In this document: positions 32,651 to 43,862 of the stretch, piece by piece
How the letters are laid out: every line of letters begins with the position of its first letter
Numbering within the stretch: position 1 is the first letter of the stretch
Origin: Pseudeuparius sepicola
Taxonomy: Eukaryota > Arthropoda > Insecta > Coleoptera > Anthribidae
Assembly: GCA_963920635.1 (NCBI GenBank)
Contig: OY987302.1
Coordinates: forward strand, 36,865,278 to 36,929,277
DNA: 64,000 bases
Reading direction: 5' to 3'
The notes under the pieces: model-generated
The model's input: the letters and a program-made list of their open reading frames with translations, nothing else
What the model was told of the DNA's origin: nothing
Databases searched by the model: none
Translations under genes and position numbers: made by a program

Positions 32651-35600
32651 ATGGAGATTAATAGGAGTATTGTCATAGGGCCGCTGCCTGGGGATCGCCA
32701 GGGCATGTCTGGAGCCGGCGCTGGGCATGACAGCGAGCGGGACGTCGGTGACAGGGCGCTGATGAGGCGGGCCCCTGTTGCACAAACAGCTACAGCCCAA
32801 CAACACGAACATCTACAACATGGGAGCCAAACGAGAACTAGGGTTCCACCCACCGAAGGTGCTGCGCGGGAACTTCAGCCAGCGTTCACTCAGGCGGGAT
32901 TACAACGACGACGCATGAAATGGACCGGGTCCATGAATGAATCGATAATGCGTATTTTTTACAGGGTGACAAACTTAGGACAAGAGATGATCGGCTACCG
33001 ACAACAACTGCATGCCGAGTTCTGCAGGGAGTTTCCACACATGCAAGTGTCTGAACAGAGAGTGTGAGATCAGTATCGAACTATTCTAAGAAATAACCGA
33101 ATTCCAGAAACGCGACTTAACGCTATAAAACGGGAAGTTGAGCTAGAGATCCATGGCGAACACATAGACATAGACAACAACAACGGGGAAATTCAAGTGC
33201 CTGGACCACAACAAGAAGCCCGAACGACAGAGCGAACAACTGACAATCGGGAAATTCAAGTGCCTGGACCACAACAAGAAGCCGAGACGGCGAGACGAAC
33301 AACTGAGAATCGGGAATCAGTTAACGGAGAACACTTTGAAAGCCTGGACACACAGCTGAGAAGGGCGGTATTGCGATACGAAGGCACAGACCCACTGAGC
33401 AGGCCACCGCTACCAAGATTGAATTCTTCCAGGAAGCTTGCAATCATGCTCGATATTATGAACACCAGAATTTTACCCAACTATGTTTCAGTAACACCAA
33501 CATTAGAACATATGCACATGTTAATCTACTGTGCCGCAACGGCCATCATCACTGCAATGGGAGCCAAGATCCGGACGGCTCAAGAGTTAAATCGTGCAAG
33601 ACCAGAACCACGAATGGCTCAATGGGAGATGCGACTAAACCGGAAGATCGAGAGTCTCCGTAAAGACATAGGACAAGTAACGGAATATATCAGAGGAGTT
33701 AGAACTAGAAAGATCCAGAGGGCGGTGCAGGCAATAATGAGCCGCACCCAAATGCATTCTCAGCGTGACCCCGCGAACATCACTGCTCAACAATGTCTTG
33801 ACACATTAAAACAAAAACTTTCTGTTTTCGCAGGGCGTCTGAGGAGATACAAGGCTAGTAACAACAGGAAACGAGACAACAAACTTTTTGACCGATCAGA
33901 AAAAGTTTTCTACCGTACTTTGAATTCTAGCGCCGATGCCACAAATACGAGTTACCCTAGCAGAGAACAGGTCGACGGTTTCTGGAGAAATCAGCTTGCC
34001 ACACCAGGTCCATGCAATGTCATTGCAAGCTGGAGCAGTGAAGAACGCGAGATGGGCCGGAACTATAGCCAGATGCAACACGAGCAATTCACAATCGATG
34101 AGGTCTCCAATGTCATCAAGAATTTCCACAACTGGAAGGCACCAGGTCCAGATCATCTCCAAAATTATTGGATTAAGAAGTTGTGGTGCACGCATGAACA
34201 AATAACTACCTTCATTAATGAAGTCTTGCTCGATCCTCTGAAAATGCCATTGTTTCTTACACAGGGTGCAACCTACCTGTTACCAAAAGACCAGCGGAAT
34301 ACGGATAACCCTGCCAAGTACCGCCCAATAACCTGCTTGCCTACGCTGTACAAGATAATCACATCTTGCCTTACGCAGCGAATATATGCTCACTGCGAGC
34401 GGAACAACATCATTGCAATGCAGCAGAATGGCTGCTCGAAGGGCGCAATGGGATGCAAAGAGCAACTCATCATAGACTCTGTCATCTGCAACCAGGCTCA
34501 TTCCAAGCAACGAAACCTCCACATGGCTTATGTGGACTACAAAAAAGCATTTGATTCCGTACCTCACGACTGGCTCACAGGTATCTTAAAGCTGTATAAA
34601 ATAGATCATCATACAGTTTCCTTTTTAGAACACGTTATGACAACCTGGCGCACTAAGATACAACTCAGAACCGCAAACAGTAACATCGAGACCGACACAA
34701 TCAACATCCGAAGAGGGATTTTCCAAGGAGATTCACTCAGTCCACTGTGGTTCTGCATGGCGATGAACCCTCTATCACATCGGTTGAACTCTACAAAATA
34801 TGGCTTCGCTATCAAAAGCAACAACGCAGAAGCGATCAAGTTGAATCACCTATTATATATGGATGATTTAAAACTGATCGCCGCAACCAAAAACCAACTA
34901 ACGCAAATGCTTAAAATTGTAGAGGAGTTCTCCAGGGACACCGGAATGCTGTTTGGACTGGACAAGTGCCGCACCCTTAATATCATCCGGGGAAAGCTCG
35001 AACAAAGCGCACACGAGATGCAGGACGGCCAGGAGATCGAAGCAATGAGCATGGGAGATACATACAAGTATCTCGGGATGAAACAAGCTCAAAGGATAGA
35101 CCATCGAACAATGAAGATCGATTTAAGGAATGAATTCATCAAGAGAGTAAGACAAGTAGTGCGAACTGATCTTAACAGCAGGAATTTGTTTAAGGCCCTG
35201 AACACGTATGCGTGCTATGTACTCAGCTATTCGTTCGGAATAGTGAATTGGACCAACACGGACATCAACAACCTGCAGCGAAAAGTTAGGACACTACTGA
35301 CAAAAGCCGTAGAAAGAACAACTCTGCCACGTCAACTAGGAGGAAGAGGATTGGCAGATCTCAGCAAGCAATTGGACCAACAAATATTAAATCTGCGTAA
35401 TTATTTCTACAGGCCGGCCAACAGCTCCACACTACATAGGGCTATATGCGGAGCAGACGTCTCAACACCGCTACGTCTGACGGAACATGAGCGTCAAAAT
35501 CACCACCGAACCGACAACGATAAACTACAGAGGTGGTTGGGGAAGCCGCTGCACGGGAGGCATCCTAATGAGGTTAACCAGGAACATGTCGACAAGTTAG

Positions 35601-36346
35601 CGTCGAACTATTGGCTGACCTCGGGACGAATGTTCCCCGAGACGGAAGGCTTTCTACTGGCCATACAAGATCAGGTTATACCAACTCGCAACTACATAAA
35701 ATTCATTGTAGGAGACGCATCGGTAGTGGATGACAGATGCAGATACGGGTGCCCAACTTCAGAAACAATCCAGCACATAACAGGAGGACGTCAGATGTTC
35801 GCATCAACGGAATATAAGGAACGACACGATTCGGTTGCCGAGATCTTGCACCAGGAACTGGCGGAAAAACTTCTGCTTGTGCAGGCAGAGAGGATCCCAT
35901 ATTACAGCTACACAATGGAGCCTGTTCTTGAGAACAGCAACTACAAGATGTACTGGGATCGTACAGTTCTGACAGATCAACGAGTTGCCCATAACAGACC
36001 AGACCTTATAATAGTTGATAAAATTTCTAGGAAGTCAACTCTGATTGATGTGGCCATCCCGAACAACAACAACCTGCGTGTGAAGCAAGTCGAGAAGATC
36101 GCGAAGTACAGAGACTTAGAAGAACGAATTAGAAGGCAATGGGAAATGGAAAACGTCAAGACGATTCCAATTATCGTGTCAACAACTGGTGTTATACCAA
36201 AAAGTTTTCTGAGAAACATAAAAGTGCTGGGTCTAACTGATAGTCTTTACAGGTCCATGCAGAAAGCGGTACTACTTGCGACAGCCCGAACCGTCAGGAA
36301 ATTCATGGGGAATGCAGGAACGTCCGACAACATCAATGTCACCTAA
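32651..36346 (+). pseudogene. Dong-like single ORF of copy 5: Myb-like, reverse transcriptase, CCHC, restriction-like endonuclease
   Basis: 1,231 codons in one frame, interrupted once by TGA at 33065-33067 where copies 1 and 2 have TCA. Order: Ala/Gln-rich N-terminus; Myb-like KWTGSMNESIMRIFYR; two tandem 21-residue EIQVPGPQQEA units; linker with KAPGPDHLQ; reverse transcriptase with YVDYKKAFDSV, QGDSLSP and YMDD (34856-34867); Cys/His cluster; endonuclease RPDLIIVD ... IDVAIPN ... KYRDLEERI. Compared with the other copies it lacks eight residues (HKHHPRSA) near 35306, and the last Cys of the CCHC is Arg (HITGGR). The single ORF plus C-terminal endonuclease is the R2/R4 type of non-LTR element. 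Confidence 0.93.
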
Positions 36347-36463
36347 GGCCCGATAACATGGCAAGGGTCTCGTCCGGGCCAGATCCTTATGGTATCCGGG
36401 ATACCCGTGATCTGAGTGAATGTTCCCCGTAGAGGGAGTGCGAATGCCTTTTGGCTAAGTCGA

Positions 36464-36478
36464 TATAATAATAATAAT
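36464..36478. repeat. (TAA)n tract shared by two elements
   Basis: Short TAA run that is both the 3' flank of the plus-strand Dong-like copy and the ATT tail of the minus-strand LINE. Confidence 0.8.
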
Positions 36479-36735
36479 ATCGTTTATTTTGGACAACAAA
36501 ATCAGAGTACAAAATGAGTTGAGACAAAATAAACATTTAAAAAACAACTGAAGCGACAACGCTTATGTGTGGTCCAAACGAACTAAGCCTAACACTAAGA
36601 CTAATGATTAAAAAAGAATTAAAATTATAAAATTTACAATTTGTACACTATTGAATGGAGGTCAAGTAAGTTATGAGTCAGTACTATTGAATGAGATCAA
36701 GTAAGTTATGAGTCAGTACATGTCGGGAATCTGGT

Positions 36736-39420
36736 TCATACTGGCGCATACTTAAGATCAATAAGATCATTAAACAGTTTTGGTCCTTGATTCAGCATCC
36801 ACGATTTTGTTTCTTGTTTGAATCTTTTAAAACTATCGATTCCTTGTATTGTTTTGGGCAGTAGTCTAAATATCCGTGGAGCATGATATGCAGTGCATCG
36901 TTGGTCGGCAGTCTTTTGTGCTTGTGTTGTATACACCAAGTTTAAACGGGTTGCGTATTTATGATCTATCGACTTTAGTTGGATTTTCTTTTGATGCACA
37001 TATTTCAGTAGATTAGAATAGTAAATTTGTCGAATATCTAGTACTTTACTTAGACTAAATAACTCGTTGCTGGGGTAAGTTAGAGGTTTTTTGTGAATAA
37101 TTTTTAGGGATCATTTTTGTATCGTTTTTAGTTTTTTTAGGTGGCATTCTGCTGCACTTCCCCACCCTAGGACTCCATAGGTCAGATATGACTTCACCAA
37201 TGAGGAATATATCATTTTCAGCTAGTTTACCAGTAGCAAGCCTCTTAAGTAGGTGAATTTATATAATATTCCTCTAATTTTGTTTATTATATTTTTTATC
37301 TGTAGATCCCACCGAAGGTGGCGATCTATGACAATGCCAAGATACTTTATTTGTTCTACTTCCGGTAGCTTAATATCTTTATCTATTGGAAGGGGCCCAA
37401 GATGCGGTAGTGTAGACGCATATGAGGTAAACGGTAAATAAAAAGATTTTTTCCAATTCAAAGTGAGCTTATTTTGTTGAAACCATATTTTAAATAACAA
37501 GAAGTCTGCCTCTATAATTTGTTTTAACCGATGAAATGTTTCACCACTATATAGAATTGCCGTGTCATCAGCAAAACTGACAATCTCTCCTTGGCTAGGT
37601 AAATTGAACAAATCGTTTACGTATAAAGTAAAGAGTAGGGGTCCTAACACAGTTCCCTGCGGTACACCGCAGGTCACCGGTCTTCAAGAACTCTCTACGC
37701 CATCGACACTTATGCACTGCGACCTTTCTTGTAAGTAACTTTGCAGTATGTTGAAGACATGGCCTCTTAGTCCATAATGTTGTATTTTAGTTAGCAATGT
37801 ATTGTGGCAAACAAATATACACATTGCTGGAGTTTTTTTTGTCTATAAATTCATTGATTATAGATGTTAATGTATTAATTGCATCCTGAGTGTTTCTCCC
37901 TTCTCTGAATCCGTACTGATGATGAGACATTATCTTGAATTTTTCCAGAAATTTTGATAGACGGTCCTTTAATAGTTTTTCGAATATTTTTGAAAAAACA
38001 GACAGCAGTGTAATAGGGCGATAGTTACTGACTGTAGTTGCTTCACCGCCCTTTAATAAAGGTTTTATTATCCCTCGTTTTAAACATTTTGGAAAGCATC
38101 CCGATGAAAAACTCTTGTTTATAAGACTAGTCAGCGGTGTTATAATCTCTTGTGCTACTTCTTTAATTGTTTCGGACCGTAATCCATCCCAACCAGGGGC
38201 TTTTTTATTTTTTAAGCTTTTGATAACTTTTGTGACTTCGTTTATACAAACGTTATACATTTTTTTTTCTACTGTAGGTATAGTATTTTCAGGATTTTCA
38301 GTCGTTGGGATTTCACTGGCATATTTTTTTCCAAGTTCACTATATTACTTGTTGAAAACGTTAGAAATATCCACTTTGTCCGTTATTATTTTGTCATGGT
38401 CATTTTTAATTTCACGTATCTCCGTTTGCGACTTATGATCCCCACAAAAACTGTTTACTACCTCCCAGAGTGCAGAAGAGGAATTTTTATTTTTTAAAAC
38501 AATTTTATTAATGTATATTCTTTTTGCATCTTGTATTATGAATCTTATTTTATTTTTGTAATTATTAAAAACACGCTTTAGTTCGTCATTGTTAGGGTTT
38601 CTTTTTAATTTTATATACAATTTGTTCTTAACTTTGATTGACTTTATTATGCCAAAAGTAATCCACGTATTTTCCTTTTTTCTGCCACTATTTTCCATTT
38701 TAACAAGTTTTGTATTTTTTTCTACGTACTCTTTTATTTTGCATATGAAATGTTCCGTAGCAATGTCTGTATCGCTTTCGTTGTATATATCCTGCCATGT
38801 CTCCTTCTCCAAATCGAGTTTTAGTGGCTCATAGTTTACAAATTTCTTGTAACTTCGCAACGGTTCGTGGTTTTTATAATTAAAACTCTTACTTGACACC
38901 AAGAGTATCACAGGATAATGATCTGTGATATCGTTTTTGAAAATAAACGAACTAGAGGAGTCTAAATTTTCTGAAGTGGCTTTAAAAAATATGTGTTCTA
39001 AGCAAGTTTTAGTTTCGGCCCTAGTTATACCATTAATGAAAGATGTGAAGTTATATGCTGACATAATATTTTTGTATTCTTCCACATGTTCTTCGTTGCT
39101 GTTTAAATCAATATTCATGTCCCCTATTATAATATGTAATTTTGCGGATTTTTTATTATCAGTAACTCTTCATTGAACTTTGTACTGCAAATTGTCGTTG
39201 ACTTGTAAATTGCTGTTAATGTAATATTATTTCTATGTTTATCTGTAACAACTATCGAAAAGTTAGAGCAAGCATCGTACAGCTTGAAGGTTTCTGTTAA
39301 TACAATAATGTCGAAACCCTCTTTAAACCCGCTTAAAATTATTTTTAATTCATCAAAATGCATACGCAGACTCCCGATATTAAAATGAATTACTTTTAGG
39401 TCACTTATTGCATTCATCAA
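36736..39420 (-). pseudogene. LINE ORF2 relic: AP endonuclease and reverse transcriptase
   Basis: The endonuclease start is HFNIGSLRMHFDELKIIL and FDIIVLTET (39400-39270); its middle is shortened. After a frameshift near 39140 come GDMNIDLNS and ITDHYPVILL. The reverse transcriptase has KKAPGWDGL, SNYRPITLLSVFSKIFEKLL, YGFREGRNTQD, GVPQGTVLGPLLF and SFADDTAILY (37800-37580). The tail ends YHAPRIFRLLP. The palm motif A with its catalytic Asp is absent: the sequence passes from NSSNVYI straight to the downstream helix. Frameshifts lie near 39140, 38340 and 37700. Dead copy. Confidence 0.88.
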
Positions 39421-39686
39421 AAAGGTACTATTAAATTGGTCTACCTGGACAATGTCATATGTCTTGATTGTCCTTTCTTGGTATTTCGTATAAATGGGTC
39501 CATATTATAAATAATATTTTCTATATTCTAAACATTTATCAACACTTGGACTAAATTATAAACATGGTTATAAAGTTTAGTGCAAATAATTTTTTTTTCA
39601 TTTATAATTATTTTTCACTTAAGTTAAAAACAAAGGATCAACAGTAGGTACTACTAGACTAGATTGTTTAAATTACAGGCACTATT

Positions 39687-40585
39687 TATTTCTTGAACGC
39701 GTTCGCATTTTATCTCCTATCTGGATTGGTTTGGATGCTTTTGCAGTTTGTTTATCTTTTTTGTTGCTGTCAGCCGTCTTCGAAGTATTGGAAGTTTCTG
39801 GGGTAGGTGTAGCTCCTTGCATCCACTCTCGTTTGTTTTGCTGTGCAAATATTCTACTCTGATGAAACTGTGTTTTGACAAACGGCCTATGTTCAGGTTC
39901 AAATACCTCGTTTTCTTCGTTGGATCTTTTGTTGGCTATTGGTGTAGGTGGTGCACTGCTCGGTCGTTTTTCTCCTAAATCTTCCAGTTAAAGTTCCTCG
40001 ACAGTGTTTCGATGTAGTTTGTCTAATGTTTTCTTTATGTTTTCGTAATACTTTCAGTTTTTCTTGCTGAACTTCAGTTAAATCGTGGGAAATTCCTATT
40101 CTGGTACCTTTCAAGTGTTTTGTATTTTGAAAAATTGGCTGCTTTTTTTGAAACGATATCAATTCTACTTTTATCGGTCTTGTCTTAGAACGTCCCAAGG
40201 GTATAACATCACTTATATCTGCCTCTGTGAGATCTATGTGTAGCAGTTTGTTTATTTCTTTGCTAACTGAACTGACTGTAACGTTTTCAGTTATATCCAG
40301 TCCAAATATTACTATATTTTCCTTCTTACTGTCCCGCTTAAGAAATTCTAACTTATTTCTTAATTCACTGTTTTCCTTTTCTAAATTTTGCACTCTTGAT
40401 TTCAACTACTCTATCTTTAGTAGAATTCTTACTTCGCTTGGCTCAATAGTATTTCTCAATTCCGTCTTCAATAATTCTTCTTTGCTTTTATCTATTTGAA
40501 ATAATACTTTTTGGAATAATTCTTCTTTGCTTTTCTCTATTTGCAATAATACTTTTTCGAATAAGATATCGGTGTTCCTGGACAT
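39687..40585 (-). pseudogene. LINE ORF1 relic: coiled coil and RNA-binding-like domain
   Basis: The start MSRNTDILFEKVLLQIEKSK contains a duplicated 45-bp unit (40472-40563). A TAG at about 40408 interrupts it. Then comes a coiled coil (VQNLEKENSELRNKLEFLKR) and a domain with ENIVIFGLDI, ADISDVIPLG, RPIKVELIS and LRKHKENIR, the pattern of LINE-encoded nucleic-acid-binding ORF1 proteins. The frame shifts near 39915 into a basic, Gln/Lys-rich tail ending near 39687. Confidence 0.75.
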
Positions 40586-40600
40586 TTCTGTGTGTGGTCC

Positions 40601-41199
40601 CCTTTATTTAGTAGCATCGATTCCTGATATTGATAACGTGCTAGTTCTCTTTTTTTTTGTGCCAGTTATTCTGATCTTTTATTTTGGTAGTTATGCATTT
40701 ACAGTTATACTGCCACTTACTTTGCTTAGTTTTCAGCTGTTTTATATTCCCACATTTATCCTTTTTAGCTAAATTCTTTCGAGCACTTAAAACCAACAAC
40801 CATTTAATCTAAGGCACACCACACACGTTATCATAAGATAAAACCTTCCTGACAAAGTTGAGTAAGGTTAATAAAAAGTTGAAATTAAAAAACCTTTTTA
40901 AAAACAACCTTTTATTTAAGCCATGTACTAAAACGAATAAAATAAGTTTAGGTTTTCGTTAAGATAATTCAATTCCAAATTGCGACAAGTTTTTGCAAAT
41001 TGAAAAGCTTGTCGCGCGAAATGTTGATGAAAGTAGGTAGCAATTCATTTTATTGGTTGATAAGCAAGTACCTTTGCCAAAGTATGCATTTTTTTCTTTA
41101 CAATTCGCGCGACAAGCTTTTCGATTTGCAAAAACTTTTTTATTTTCAATTTTATTTTGTGCTTTTTAGTACCTAATTGATTCCCATGTCAGGAGGGTA
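40601..41199. other. No gene seen; short inverted repeat inside
   Basis: Between the LINE and the next repeat. It holds an inverted pair: GACAAGTTTTTGCAAATTGA at 40983 onward and its complement ending at about 41139 (CGCGCGACAAGCTTTTCGAT), with a spacer of about 85 bp. This may be a small MITE end pair. Confidence 0.5.
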
Positions 41200-41600
41200 T
41201 TAAAGAAATTAAGTCCGCCATCTTGGGATGGCCGCCATATTGGATTTCGTATGAAGTTATTCACCTTATTGTTTTCTACCCGTCGGGCCCTTTCATTTGA
41301 TCCCATGTTGAGTATCAAATAGGTAATCCGCCATCTCGGAGCGGCGGCCATATTGAATTTAGTGTGATGTCACTAACTTTTTCGTTTTCAACTCTTCAAG
41401 CCCTTTTACTTGATACCCATATTAAGGGGATTGACAAAAAATACATCATCCGCCATCTTGGAGCGGAGGCCATATTGAATTTAGTGTAATTTTACTAACT
41501 TTATCGTTTTCTACTTTTCAAGCCCTTTCATTTGATACCCATATTAAGGGGGTTGACAAAAAATACAGCATACGCCCTCTCGGAGCGGCGGCCATTTTGA
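41200..41600. repeat. About 125-bp tandem repeat, 3.3 units
   Basis: The motifs CCGCCATCTTGGGATGG, GCGGCCATATTGAATTTAGT, CTTTCATTTGATACCCAT and TTGACAAAAAATACA recur with about 125-bp spacing. This looks like part of an insect dispersed repeat. It is followed at 41640-41726 by more of the same host repeat, which resumes at 60548. Confidence 0.8.
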
Positions 41601-42725
41601 AAGTATTACAATATTGAGTATTGCATATTGTATTGTCACCGGAACTAACGGTGTATGCAAAATTTCAGCTCAATCGGATGTCAGGAAGTGGTTCTGATTC
41701 AGCTTGCAAGATTCAACCTACACTAACCCAGCCAGCAACGCTATAACCTTGACGTCAATACGACGTCGAATATTGGTGACAAGCTGTTTACTCATATTTT
41801 TTAAAATATAGGACGACGAATCGACGTCGATTTTGCGTCGTTTACGTGTGTTCCATTATTGGAGGGTATAAGACGTCGAAATTATGTCGAAATAAATTAC
41901 TTCTATCATTATTTTTTATTCTCGTGATAGTTAACGTCGAGAAGACGTGATAATGACGTATTGCACCGTCTCCGCCATCCGGTCTCCAACGCAGCACGAC
42001 ACGCCGTTATTGTCTGGAGCTGTTCTCGTGAGCACGTGTCGTTCCCTGTTATTAACTTAGCTATTGTGTGGATCCGGTGTTCCGGTGCTTCGCGATGTAG
42101 TACTTGAGTGAGTTTTTATTGTCTATTATCCCCTATGTAAGTAGTAAAAGCTCGAGAAAAAGTAAACATGTAGCCCAATGCCACACCGCTTCTCTAGCTA
42201 CCATGATGGATTTACATTTTACATTACGCAAATTTTAACCTAATCACCTGGCATTAAATTAATCCAAACGACACTCAAATTCAAGGTTCCTTGTTCAAAG
42301 TGATTTAATTGTCCATTTTATACTGAAAAATTCAATACTACCTTCTACCATTTTATTTATCCCTATTGTTATTATAACTTGGGCTGTAGATATTTCCACA
42401 TAGGTTGTTTTAGCTGTCTCCATGGCAGCGTTAGTACAAGCCCCAAATCCAGAGCATGTACTGACTGAAGCTGCAAATGTGCTGTTGGCTCCTGCCTGAA
42501 CTTCATTATTGTGTTGCTTCCCAAATTATGCCTATCTTTCTGATTTCGTTAATGTTATACCGCACTGATGATTGCCAAATAGCATGAATTAGGTACTTTC
42601 TCTTGTATTCTATTTTATTTGTGTTTTTTATTGTTTTTTATTTATTTTTTATTGTGTTTGTTGGTACTTAAAATATAATAAACGTATATTGCATAAAAAA
42701 TGTATTTCATTTACAAATCACAAAC

Positions 42726-42960
42726 AGTAGTGGGTTATGGATGGTGCTGGCCTCCTGCGTGACCTAGATATCTCATTGGCCCCCACTCCTCAAGCCACGC
42801 CCCCTTCAGATGTTTATTGGTCCCCCACCCCCGAAACCACATCTCCCTAATCTTTTCATTGGTTTCCCCCATTTCTTAAACCACGCCCTCATCCGTGACC
42901 TACAAATTCTATTGATCCCCCACTTTTTAAGCCACGCCCTCCCCCACGTTTCAAACCAAG
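42726..42960 (+). repeat. Polinton left terminal inverted repeat
   Basis: Nearly identical to the reverse complement of 59889-60123. Inside are imperfect subrepeats, each an ATTGG or ATTGA followed by CCCCCAC, alternating with CCACGCCC boxes. Similarity fades after about 235 bp, though the CCAAT-like and CCCCCAC motifs continue to about 43020. Confidence 0.93.
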
Positions 42961-43113
42961 TCCTTTTCCATAACTAGAAATTCTATTGGTCCCCCACTCC
43001 GTAAGGCACATCCAGACATTTTCAGCGATCCCCATTTCTACAATCTCAATTTCATTCAAGAGGGGAATTAACTTTATAAAGGTACTAATTTACACGGATA
43101 TTATTTAGTCAAC

Positions 43114-43326
43114 ATGAATTTTGCATTGCAACAATCAATTGAAGAAGAGACAAGGTTGTGGATGTATGATGAATACAAGAACAAAAAAACATTAGAAATG
43201 CAGAATAGGAAAACACAACTAGATAACAAAAACATCATAAGATTTCCTACGACAAAGAGCAAAAGTGCAAAAAAAGCGTTTCGTGAGGGGGAACACATTC
43301 GAATGGCGAAATTTGTCACATCATAA
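43114..43326 (+). CDS. Small unknown Polinton protein next to the left TIR
   Basis: 70 codons, first ATG about 40 bp after a TATA box (CTTTATAAAGG, 43070-43080). The protein is charged and helical (QQSIEEETRLWMYDEYKNKK, RKTQLDNKN) with a basic end (KSKSAKKAFREGEHIRMAK). No family recognised. Promoter spacing and an uninterrupted frame favour a real gene; it is short, so confidence is moderate. Confidence 0.5.
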   Translation: MNFALQQSIEEETRLWMYDEYKNKKTLEMQNRKTQLDNKNIIRFPTTKSKSAKKAFREGEHIRMAKFVTS

Positions 43327-43381
43327 TTAAAAAAAATATATTTTTATTTTTATTGTACTTATTTTATTATATTTATTTAGT

Positions 43382-43862
43382 TAATTCAATCTCTCTTATA
43401 TATTCTCATTCTTTGGATCAATATCGATTTAATCATCGAAATATTTGAGACAGAAATTCCCCTAGACTATCTCATTTAACTTTGTACTCGAAAAGGCAAA
43501 AATAATTTTTCATGATATTTTAAAAACAGATACAATTGTAATAATATTCAAACACCTGTTCCTATGAATACAGAAATGAATCTAGTTTACACGGAAGGAT
43601 CAAACAGAAAAATATATCCCCTAAATAGAAACAAAATTTAATTCAATCTCTCTTATATATTCTCATTCTTTGGATCAATATCGATTTAATCATGGAAATA
43701 TTTGAGACAGAAAATACCCTAGACTATCTCATTTAACTTTGTACTCGAAAAGGCAAAAATATTTTTTCACGGTATTTTAAAAACAGATACAATTGTAATA
43801 ATATTCAAACACCTATTCCTATGAATACAGAAATGAATCTAGTTTACACAGAAGGATCACAC
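43382..43862 (+). repeat. Direct repeat, 257-bp period, two copies
   Basis: AATTCAATCTCTCTTATATA recurs at 43383 and 43640. The copies share about 225 bp with roughly ten differences. Non-coding. Confidence 0.9.

Larger units (their letters stand above)
32139..36463 (+). mobile_element. R4/Dong-like retrotransposon, copy 5 (best preserved, full length)
   Basis: Full structure: (TAA)n, 5' UTR with 68-bp repeats (32145-32550), one long ORF (32651-36346), a 3' UTR of about 115 bp ending GGCTAAGTCGAT, then (TAA)n. It is the only copy here that spans both ends without a large deletion or rearrangement. Confidence 0.92.
36479..40600 (-). mobile_element. Degenerate APE-type LINE (Jockey/CR1-like), minus strand
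   Basis: Reading the minus strand from about 40585 there is an ORF1 with coiled coil, then an ORF2 with an apurinic-type endonuclease and a reverse transcriptase, and a 3' end at 36479 with AATAAACG followed by (ATT)n. All parts are broken. Two 38-bp tandem units lie in its 3' region (36647-36721). The clade is not resolved; the endonuclease/RT type excludes R2/R4. Confidence 0.85.

Noticed and set aside
21954..36346. R2-type rDNA-specific element
   Set aside because: The protein has the same general R2/R4 design, but no rRNA gene sequence flanks any copy; all flanks are TAA repeats.
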